Origin: Chloroflexota bacterium
GTDB taxonomy: Bacteria > Chloroflexota > Anaerolineae > Promineifilales > Promineifilaceae
Direction of reading: 5' to 3'
DNA length: 11,058 bases
Assembly: GCA_024223125.1 (NCBI GenBank)
Contig: JAAEOP010000652.1
Location: 1-11,058 of the forward strand
Shown here in pieces: positions 6,293 through 11,058 of this stretch. The translations under genes and the position numbers were made by a program. Position 1 is the first letter of the stretch; each line of letters starts with the position of its first letter. The notes beneath the pieces are model-generated. The model ran no database searches, was not told where the DNA came from, and saw only the letters and a program-made list of their open reading frames with translations.

Positions 6293-7984
6293 TTAACTAT
6301 TCGGAATCTCTTGGGGAGCCATTACAAAAGCGTATTCATATAAATAGAGACCGGCAATGGCGCAGACACCCGCCAGCGCCAGCAGCAACGGTTGCACAGC
6401 AGACAGGGGTAGGGCAACCAGTAATAGCGCCAGTGGCAACATATGTCCTAAGCCGATATTGCCCCACCAAAAATAGTTGCGGTAACGGCCGTGACTAATA
6501 TCATGGGCCGCTCTGGCCGCCACTTCCGATGCGTGGGGAATGCCGAATTCTCCGACCAGGGTAATAAACAAATCTATAACGAGTGCGGTGACGAAGATGA
6601 TAACGGCCATTCGATTCAATCCAGGCACAGAACTCATAAAGAGGTCGAAAATCAGCAAAACCGCACTGCCAGCAATAAATGCCTGAACGATCAGGTGAAA
6701 AGGCAGCAAGGCACTTTGCCATAAATCGCGCCCTTCGGCCTGGGCAAAAAGGAAGGCGGTATAAATGGCCACACCAACGGCCAACGGAAAAGCGGCAACC
6801 AGGAAAACAGTACGCACAGCCGGGACATCATAATCAAAAAGGTAACTGCCCAACTCAAATAACCAATAAAAACCAACCACTGTACTAAAGCTCATTAAGA
6901 AAATAGCTCCTCGCGCCAGCCAACTGTTCCACTGCGGCCGTAAGACTATATAAAGGAAGCGGTCTGGCTTTTCTAAGTCGTACACTAGCAAAACGGTGGT
7001 GATGAGCATGAAGACGACGGAGATTAAACTGCCGACGACGGCCGTTAAGCCATCAAACGGAAACCAGCCAAACAACCAGCCCAAACTCAAAATCATAAAC
7101 AGCCCCGCAGCCAACCCCTTTGTTACCAAATAAGCGGGCACAGGCCAATGCCACGGGATTTTGTGTTGGGCGTTGTAACCCACCTGCACCATATGTTCTG
7201 CCACCGTGCCGCCAAATTGAATGGGACCATTAACCGGCTGCCCTTGTGTCTGTGGTTTGCGAATGGGCGTACCGTTGGAATGGGTAGCTGTGTTGATAGC
7301 GGCCGTATGCGGTTTGGTGTGCCCATTTTCATGTAACGAAATAACATCGGCCCACATAAACGATTCTGGTGTTCGTTCGGTTGCTGTAGGGTGCATGACG
7401 ACATCATTCCCTTCAATATAAAATAGCTTGGGGGCTGTGCCTTGTTCTGGCTTACGGACTGTGACTTCATTCCCCACTAAAACATAGCTGATTTCACTGT
7501 GAGGGTCATTCATATTCCCGGCGATGATGGCGTGTTCCGGGCAGACGACCACGCAGGCCGGTTCCAGACCAATATCGGTGCGGTGGGCGCAATAATGACA
7601 TTTAGCGGCCGTGTTCGTGTTCGGATCAATATGAATGGCATCATAGGGGCACGCTTGCATACATGCTTTACAGCCAATGCACACGCTGTTGTCAAATTCC
7701 ACAATGCCATCCGCCCGTTGGTACATCGCCTGTGTGGGGCAGATGCGGGCGCACGGGGGATTGGCGCAATGGTTACAGCGGGTCACCTGAAAATGACGGC
7801 GACTGTTAGGATATTGTCCCGCTTCTACATATTTGACCCAGGTACGATAGACGCCCAGTGGCACTTCGTTTTCACTTTTGCAAGCTGTAGAACAAGCATG
7901 GCAGCCAATACATTTACGATTGTCTATGACAAAGCCATAATTTTGGGGTTTTGTCGGCGTAGATACGGTCATATCCAGGGTCAT
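6293..7984 (-). CDS. four-cluster ferredoxin subunit fused to NrfD/PsrC-like membrane anchor
   Basis: The protein has 563 residues and fuses two subunits that are usually separate. Residues about 15-160 are a DmsB/PsrB-type electron-transfer domain. Sixteen cysteines (25/28/31/35, 70/73/78/82, 102/105/108/112, 129/132/144/148) would hold four [4Fe-4S] clusters. A linker of about 100 residues, rich in Thr, Asn and His, follows. Residues about 285-560 are a multi-pass NrfD/PsrC-type membrane domain of roughly eight helices, with the family-like stretch LEKPDRFLYIVLRPQWNSW. It should pass electrons between the molybdopterin subunit and the quinone pool. No Tat or other export signal precedes the cluster domain, which agrees with a cytoplasm-facing catalytic module. 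AGGAG lies 11-12 bases before ATG 7984, just after the TusA-like stop. A second in-frame Met follows at residue 5. Confidence 0.88.
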   Translation of the reverse strand: MTLDMTVSTPTKPQNYGFVIDNRKCIGCHACSTACKSENEVPLGVYRTWVKYVEAGQYPNSRRHFQVTRCNHCANPPCARICPTQAMYQRADGIVEFDNSVCIGCKACMQACPYDAIHIDPNTNTAAKCHYCAHRTDIGLEPACVVVCPEHAIIAGNMNDPHSEISYVLVGNEVTVRKPEQGTAPKLFYIEGNDVVMHPTATERTPESFMWADVISLHENGHTKPHTAAINTATHSNGTPIRKPQTQGQPVNGPIQFGGTVAEHMVQVGYNAQHKIPWHWPVPAYLVTKGLAAGLFMILSLGWLFGWFPFDGLTAVVGSLISVVFMLITTVLLVYDLEKPDRFLYIVLRPQWNSWLARGAIFLMSFSTVVGFYWLFELGSYLFDYDVPAVRTVFLVAAFPLAVGVAIYTAFLFAQAEGRDLWQSALLPFHLIVQAFIAGSAVLLIFDLFMSSVPGLNRMAVIIFVTALVIDLFITLVGEFGIPHASEVAARAAHDISHGRYRNYFWWGNIGLGHMLPLALLLVALPLSAVQPLLLALAGVCAIAGLYLYEYAFVMAPQEIPNS

Positions 7985-8001
7985 AAACGCCTTCTCTCCT
8001 G

Positions 8002-8295
8002 CTAATCTGATAAGGTATTTGTCTCTTCCAGTTCAAATAACACGGCCGTTTCCTCTCCGCGCTCAAAAAAGAAAAAGAAACGGCCGTCTTCATCATACAA
8101 TTCCAGTAGTTGGTGTCCACTTTGCCGCGACCAGGCAGTCATATTCGAGGGTGAATTGAGATCAGTGGCAATCACCTGGAGAATTTGCCCCCGCTCCAGA
8201 GTGCGTAACGCTTTCACGGTAGCAACCACCAAATGTGGACAACGTAAACCGCTGAGGTCTAATGTTTTATCGGGGGAGGGTGTTGTTAATTGCAC
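8002..8295 (-). CDS. tusA: TusA/SirA-family sulfur carrier protein
   Basis: This 97-residue cytoplasmic protein has the TusA core LDLSGLRCPHLVVATVKALR, with the sulfur-accepting Cys at residue 19. The later part GHQLLELYDEDGRFFFFFER also follows the family. The usual CPxP motif is CPHL here, so the second proline is missing. The family's DPGS-like segment reads DLNSPSNM. Proteins of this type accept persulfide sulfur from rhodaneses and pass it on. A persulfide dioxygenase-rhodanese in the same operon makes a role in sulfur oxidation more likely than tRNA thiolation. It is the first operon gene. The start is GTG 8295, because an in-frame TAA lies four codons upstream and no ATG is available. 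A weak hairpin (TGTTGT/ACAACA, 8281-8299) overlaps the start codon. No clear Shine-Dalgarno sequence is visible. Confidence 0.85.
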   Translation of the reverse strand: MQLTTPSPDKTLDLSGLRCPHLVVATVKALRTLERGQILQVIATDLNSPSNMTAWSRQSGHQLLELYDEDGRFFFFFERGEETAVLFELEETNTLSD

Positions 8296-8356
8296 AACAG
8301 TTTTTTAATGGGCCGAGCAGCCAAACATAGGTGGATAAAGTTGGGCAATTTTAACA

Positions 8357-8473
8357 GGGATGGGGGAAGACGGCCGTCCCCAACATTAACGATTCTCTTG
8401 TCCCTAAAAATAGGGACAAGCTCATGATCTCCGAATACAATGACATTAACGACGGCCGTTTCCCACCCATCCC
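8357..8473. repeat. nested inverted repeats in the divergent intergenic region
   Basis: The 228-base gap between the TusA-like gene and the first antitoxin contains a large imperfect inverted repeat. GGGATGGGGGAAGACGGCCGT (8357-8377, here written as 21 bases in two parts: GGGATGGGGGAAG plus ACGGCCGT) faces ACGGCCGT plus TTCCCACCCATCCC (8452-8473). Each arm ends in the ACGGCCGT octamer. ACATTAACGA is repeated directly at 8383-8392 and 8443-8452, flanking a central perfect hairpin. The gap must also hold the operon promoter, but I see no convincing -35/-10 pair on the minus strand. Confidence 0.55.
8397..8420. repeat. perfect 10-bp inverted repeat
   Basis: CTTGTCCCTA and TAGGGACAAG flank a four-base AAAA loop. 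No T-run follows on either side. It is therefore more likely an operator or the core of the surrounding inverted-repeat element than an intrinsic terminator. Confidence 0.6.
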
Positions 8474-8482
8474 CCTTTCTGC

Positions 8483-8517
8483 TACAATCTTATCTAAAAT
8501 AGATAAGATAAAGGAGG
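8483..8517 (+). promoter_or_regulatory. promoter, palindromic operator and ribosome site of toxin-antitoxin module 1
   Basis: TACAAT (8483-8488) is a good -10 candidate, though no strong -35 is seen. Directly after it lies a perfect palindrome, CTTATCTA-aaa-TAGATAAG (8489-8507), where an autoregulating antitoxin could bind over the transcription start. AAGGAGG (8511-8517) is an excellent Shine-Dalgarno sequence six bases before ATG 8524. The operator role is inferred from its position and symmetry. Confidence 0.6.
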
Positions 8518-8523
8518 CATTTT

Positions 8524-8838
8524 ATGCCCATTATGATCAAGTCCAGCGAAGTGCAACAAAACTTTGGCCGAGTTATAGATCAAACGTTAATTGAAAATGA
8601 AGTGATTGTCGAACGGTATGGAAAGCCCCGTGTAGCCATTCTTAGCTATCAGAGATATCAGCAACTTCTGCAAACAGAAGCCGCCCGCCAACACCTTGTC
8701 CCGCCAGATAGCAATCCGGAAGCAATTGCTCAAGGGAAGAAGTTGGCAGCACAGGTGCGGCAGGAATTGGCAGATAGTCTGGATGGGTCTTTAGAAGAAA
8801 CGATGGGCACGTTGCGGGGACGTTCATGGTCGTCATAG
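8524..8838 (+). CDS. Phd/YefM-family antitoxin
   Basis: The protein has 104 residues. Its N-terminal part, IKSSEVQQNFGRVIDQTLIENEVIVERYGKPRVAIL (about 5-40, shown here only to mark the span of the fold, key residues S7, E9, N13, F14, G15 and the YGKPRVAIL strand), is the Phd/YefM DNA-binding fold. The charged C-terminal tail would wrap and block the toxin. ATG 8524 is chosen for its AAGGAGG site. ATG 8533 is the alternative start. The 3' end overlaps the PIN toxin gene by 13 bases, typical of coupled toxin-antitoxin pairs. The palindrome upstream is a likely site for autorepression. Confidence 0.85.
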   Translation: MPIMIKSSEVQQNFGRVIDQTLIENEVIVERYGKPRVAILSYQRYQQLLQTEAARQHLVPPDSNPEAIAQGKKLAAQVRQELADSLDGSLEETMGTLRGRSWSS

Positions 8839-9284
8839 ATACAGATGTACTGCTGTTGGCGTTTGCTTTTCATCAAGATTCGCGTCAGGCAGATAACAGC
8901 GTATTTTTGCAGCAGGTACAAGCAGATGATCCTGCAATCACTATTTACACATTGATGGAATTACTGGGCAAGTTATCCTTTAATCTGTCTCCGACCCGTT
9001 TAGAGCAGTGGCCCCAATGGCTGGTTGATGCGTACCAACTGAAAGTGATCTGGCCTGTAGATCCAAACACGGCTATCACCTACCATAGTTGGCGCCAAGA
9101 ATTGTTTACACGGCCGTTTGCACGTATGAAAGCGGTCAAAATGCCTTTCATGGATGCCCTGATTTTGAATTTAGCAGAACAAGCGCCAGAAGCAAGCTGT
9201 TTTGTTACCTGGAATGCTCGCCATTTTCAAAACAAATCAACCTTACCCGTCAAAACCCCAGCGGGGTATTTAAGCCCTGAATAG
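8826..9284 (+). CDS. PIN-domain toxin (VapC-like ribonuclease)
   Basis: This 152-residue protein has the PIN fold. Acidic residues D5 and D7 lie in MVVIDTDVLL, E45 in TLMELLGKL and D110 in MPFMDALILNLAE, and the fourth block is CFVTWNARHF. These are the Mg-binding positions of PIN ribonucleases, which as toxins usually cleave tRNA or rRNA. The target here cannot be read from sequence. The start overlaps the end of the Phd-like antitoxin gene, and all catalytic acids seem present, so the module looks intact. An alternative label is a DUF-type PIN protein outside VapC proper. Confidence 0.82.
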   Translation: MVVIDTDVLLLAFAFHQDSRQADNSVFLQQVQADDPAITIYTLMELLGKLSFNLSPTRLEQWPQWLVDAYQLKVIWPVDPNTAITYHSWRQELFTRPFARMKAVKMPFMDALILNLAEQAPEASCFVTWNARHFQNKSTLPVKTPAGYLSPE

Positions 9285-9340
9285 ATACCTTGCCATTTTG
9301 GTTTAAAAAGGTCGTTTTTTGCCCTCTTAACAATGAGACA

Positions 9341-9691
9341 TCAAGCATCCATAGAGTTCATATGATGGTAGTATGCTTCGATCAAGTTTTCCTCTACCGC
9401 GGCGTGGAGCGACGTTTCCACACCAGGGTTCCGCTTTGCGTCTCGGAACACTTTCCGAGCGCAACGGCCGCACAGAAAGTAACCAATCAACACCCCCTTT
9501 TTACGGTAGATGAAGTGATTTAACGACATGGCCTCGCCCCCCTTCACCTGCATCAAATCAACTTTACGGCCGCAGCTAGGACAAAAATCACTGTCGTTAA
9601 ACCAAAAAGATTTGATCGCGTTCCCAAATTGGGCCTGAGCCATCAAAAACATCTGCGCCAACGCATCATTGGCATATTCTTCACTATTCAT
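9341..9691 (-). CDS. small protein with two CxxC pairs (zinc-ribbon-like), function unknown
   Basis: I prefer ATG 9691 (116 residues), because AAAGGG lies upstream with the ACGGCCGT octamer between it and the start. ATG 9742 would add 17 residues but has no ribosome site. C37 and C40 (FCPSCGRK) and C74 and C77 (LCGRCARK) could bind one zinc ion. The helical N-terminus, rich in Ala, Gln and Met, and the His-rich C-terminus (YYHHMNSMDA) carry no other known motif. I do not recognise a family. It stands alone between two toxin-antitoxin modules and converges with the first. The 56 bases to that module contain only A/T-rich sequence without a firm terminator. Confidence 0.65.
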   Translation of the reverse strand: MNSEEYANDALAQMFLMAQAQFGNAIKSFWFNDSDFCPSCGRKVDLMQVKGGEAMSLNHFIYRKKGVLIGYFLCGRCARKVFRDAKRNPGVETSLHAAVEENLIEAYYHHMNSMDA

Positions 9692-9852
9692 ACGGCCGTC
9701 CCTTTCCTCAATATTTGACGACAATAAATCAATATGGCTCATTCGTCATACCGGACACTTTGTTAAGATCGGCACAAAAAGGAAATTAAGGTAACTTTTG
9801 CAAAAACAAGATGAACATGTACTTTGATATTCTTTGAATGGCGAGTACTCTG

Positions 9853-10215
9853 TCAGGCAGTAGTTACAATACGATCAACTGCTTGACGTAACAATTCACT
9901 GTTAAATACATCCGCCAGTTCTTCCAATCGATCTAGAAAATGATCATCTTCTAACACAATGATGTTCCGTTTTTGCACCTCGTGTAGAAAACGATTGAAG
10001 GGAATATCCGCCATAACGGCGCCCCCGCGCAAATCAACATCTCGTTCCATGTAAGCGCGAATAGCCATATCTAATTTGTGCCCGCGGATGCCTTCCAACA
10101 CCCATTTTTTCATGAGGGCCGACTCACTAATACTTGTTTGGCGAGCCACATTGGAAAGGGTTTCGGCCTCCTCGGCCGCCAGACGAATTGATTTGGTCAT
10201 CGTAGAAGCGCTCAT
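9853..10215 (-). CDS. ribbon-helix-helix-type antitoxin, second module
   Basis: The protein has 120 residues. The N-terminal 45 (TKSIRLAAEEAETLSNVA, then SISESALMKKWVLEGI) fit a ribbon-helix-helix DNA-binding domain. The rest, with DLRGGAVMADIPFNRFL and a hydrophobic VLEDDHFLDRLEELADVF helix, likely contacts the toxin. Its ATG overlaps the toxin stop as ATGA (10215-10212), and GAGGTG sits just upstream. It comes after the toxin gene, the reverse of the usual order. The role rests on this pairing and on a family resemblance recalled from memory. Confidence 0.68.
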   Translation of the reverse strand: MSASTMTKSIRLAAEEAETLSNVARQTSISESALMKKWVLEGIRGHKLDMAIRAYMERDVDLRGGAVMADIPFNRFLHEVQKRNIIVLEDDHFLDRLEELADVFNSELLRQAVDRIVTTA

Positions 10216-10721
10216 TTTTCACCTCGATCAGCGGCAATGTTGCCCACTACTTGTGCGGCTAACTGGATTAATTTGGAGCTTATCGTTGGTTCCAACCGGC
10301 GTAAATATCCGGTAACAGCACGGTAACTGATTTTTTCTTCCGCATACAGAAGAACACAAAAATCAGGTATGCTAATACATTGGAGTCCAAAAGTTCGCGC
10401 CCATTGTAACGGGCGATGATCATTGATCAACAGCGCCCACTTCTGTTCGCGGGCAAGAGCTATTGCATGAGCTTCGCCAACTCCGAATTTGGTTAGAGGA
10501 TTTTCTGGTTCAACTAGATGCAAGCGATTATCTTCTTGCATAATCTTGAAAAGCATTGCCTGTGGGTAAATGAGCGCTGTTTCATCCGGATCTGTTGTAA
10601 CGATTTCTGTTTCTACCGCATGACAGTAATAAATACGAAAGAACGCAAACAGATAAGGCACAACACCAATCTGTGCAGCAATATTCCAAAAGGATGTATC
10701 AAGCGAAGCATTTAGAATCAT
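10212..10721 (-). CDS. PIN-like (DUF3368-type) toxin, second module
   Basis: The protein has 169 residues. D8 of SLDTSFW, E37 and E39 of AVETEI, E83 of FGVGEAHAIALA, and N100 and D101 of LLINDHRPLQWA follow the acidic layout of the PIN-like DUF3368 group. It is therefore probably a ribonuclease toxin neutralised by the downstream RHH protein. ATG 10721 has no good Shine-Dalgarno sequence. An A/T-rich motif, TATCTAAAAT, ends about ten bases before the start, so a leaderless or very short-leader transcript is possible. All expected acidic blocks are present, so it seems intact. Confidence 0.68.
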   Translation of the reverse strand: MILNASLDTSFWNIAAQIGVVPYLFAFFRIYYCHAVETEIVTTDPDETALIYPQAMLFKIMQEDNRLHLVEPENPLTKFGVGEAHAIALAREQKWALLINDHRPLQWARTFGLQCISIPDFCVLLYAEEKISYRAVTGYLRRLEPTISSKLIQLAAQVVGNIAADRGEK

Positions 10722-10727
10722 TCTAAT

Positions 10728-10740
10728 TCTATTTTAGATA
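10728..10740 (-). promoter_or_regulatory. 13-mer shared with toxin-antitoxin module 1
   Basis: TATCTAAAATAGA on the minus strand is identical to 8491-8503 on the plus strand. In both places it points towards the first gene of a toxin-antitoxin pair. It resembles a -10 region and half of the palindromic operator of module 1. Cross-regulation between the two modules is possible but not shown. Confidence 0.45.
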
Positions 10741-10980
10741 GTTATAGAGCAGTGTCAAGACATAACGGCCGTGCCCCTGCCAAAGCAATGAGGTGATGAG
10801 GAGTGGGGTGATGGGGTGGACGGCCGTCCGCTCCAATTCGCTGGTCTTCTCTAGGATCGTTCTTCCCAGACCACCTCCAGATTGCGAAAAAGACCACACC
10901 GTAGCAAGAATACCCGCCTAGCAGTTTGTCGGAGAAGTCAGATACTCCCAATAAAGGCGATTTTCGTGTAAACTCCAGAT

Positions 10981-11058
10981 ATGACAAGAAAATTTAGAAC
11001 CGCTAATTACGAAGAAGTCCTTGACCTCCAAATCAGTGTACGTGATGTTTTACCACCC
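10981..11058 (+). CDS. transposase N-terminus, IS1182-like, cut by the window edge
   Basis: The 26 visible residues, MTRKFRTANYEEVLDLQISV then RDVLPP, follow the start of IS1182-type (DDE) transposases. In these an [RK]FRxANYxQ-type opening and a short Leu-rich stretch precede an LPxDHLA motif. Catalytic residues lie beyond the window, so the call rests on the N-terminal pattern only. The 239 bases between the second toxin-antitoxin module and this ATG contain two ACGGCCGT copies and a GTGATG/GTGGGG-rich tract (10790-10820). They probably also include the left end of the element, near GCAGTTTGTCGGAGAAGTC (10921-10939). I could not define the terminal repeat. Confidence 0.6.
   Translation, partial: MTRKFRTANYEEVLDLQISVRDVLPP

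Larger units (their letters stand above)
323..10827. repeat. dispersed octamer palindrome ACGGCCGT, 19 copies
   Basis: Exact copies begin at 323, 546, 663, 939, 1761, 3170, 3496, 4257, 5940, 6485, 7038, 8042, 8080, 8370, 8452, 9110, 9692, 10765 and 10820. They occur in genes and between them, and in more than one codon phase: mostly Thr-Ala-Val or Asp-Gly-Arg in coding sequence. By eye I also find about 18 further CGGCCG cores with other flanks. The distribution resembles the HIP1 palindrome of cyanobacteria. The span given covers the first to the last copy. Confidence 0.85.

Noticed and set aside
7499..8005. Plus-strand 168-residue open frame
   Set aside because: It is antisense to the cysteine motifs of the ferredoxin domain, which explain the sequence fully.
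8281..8305. TGTTGT/ACAACA hairpin followed by TTTTTT, resembling a plus-strand terminator
   Set aside because: There is no plus-strand gene upstream to terminate, and the stem is only six A/T-rich pairs. It is more relevant, if at all, as a weak structure at the TusA-like start.
8357..8473. CRISPR array
   Set aside because: There are only paired inverted and direct repeats of different length, with no regular repeat-spacer series here or elsewhere in the window.
10742..10987. Minus-strand 81-residue frame
   Set aside because: The composition is biased (RPPHHPTPHH) and it is made from the GTGATG-rich tract and two ACGGCCGT copies. It overlaps the upstream end of the transposase gene and has no family resemblance.

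Overview
The window looks like part of a Chloroflexota (Anaerolineae-like) genome. This rests on three things: the partial protein at the left edge resembles the C-terminal beta-rich domain that follows many Chloroflexota membrane glycosyltransferases; the palindrome ACGGCCGT is strikingly dispersed (19 exact copies); and intergenic repeats are of a type familiar from such genomes. The lineage is inferred from pattern memory, not from a search.

The core is a minus-strand operon, about 8295 down to 473. In transcription order it holds a TusA-like sulfur carrier, a fused four-cluster ferredoxin/NrfD membrane protein, a 1006-residue molybdopterin oxidoreductase without a Tat signal, a persulfide dioxygenase-rhodanese protein, a possible tiny membrane protein, and a TorD/DmsD-family chaperone. 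Together they suggest cytoplasmic oxidation of sulfane sulfur. TusA and rhodanese would handle persulfide sulfur, the dioxygenase would make sulfite, and a Soe/Psr-type membrane-bound molybdoenzyme would oxidise sulfite and feed quinone. The direction and substrate of the molybdoenzyme are inferred.

The most notable point is an in-frame TGA at 2512-2510 in the dioxygenase-rhodanese gene. It sits exactly where the family has its conserved Cys (GHxAGSTCGR). The frame stays open and family-like on both sides, and 12 nt after the TGA there is a 7-bp stem with an AGGU loop that matches the bacterial SECIS pattern. I therefore annotate 3070-1643 as one gene for a candidate selenoprotein. A nonsense mutation or sequencing error is the main alternative.

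Right of the operon is an accessory region. It has a divergent promoter region rich in inverted repeats, a plus-strand Phd/PIN toxin-antitoxin pair (8524-9284), a small two-CxxC zinc-ribbon-like protein, a minus-strand PIN/RHH pair with toxin first (10721-9853), and the start of an IS1182-like transposase running off the right edge. Both toxin-antitoxin modules carry the same 13-mer, TATCTAAAATAGA, just upstream of the first gene. Several short repeats have invaded the operon: a MITE-like element between the two redox genes, and two short in-frame insertions inside the molybdoenzyme gene.
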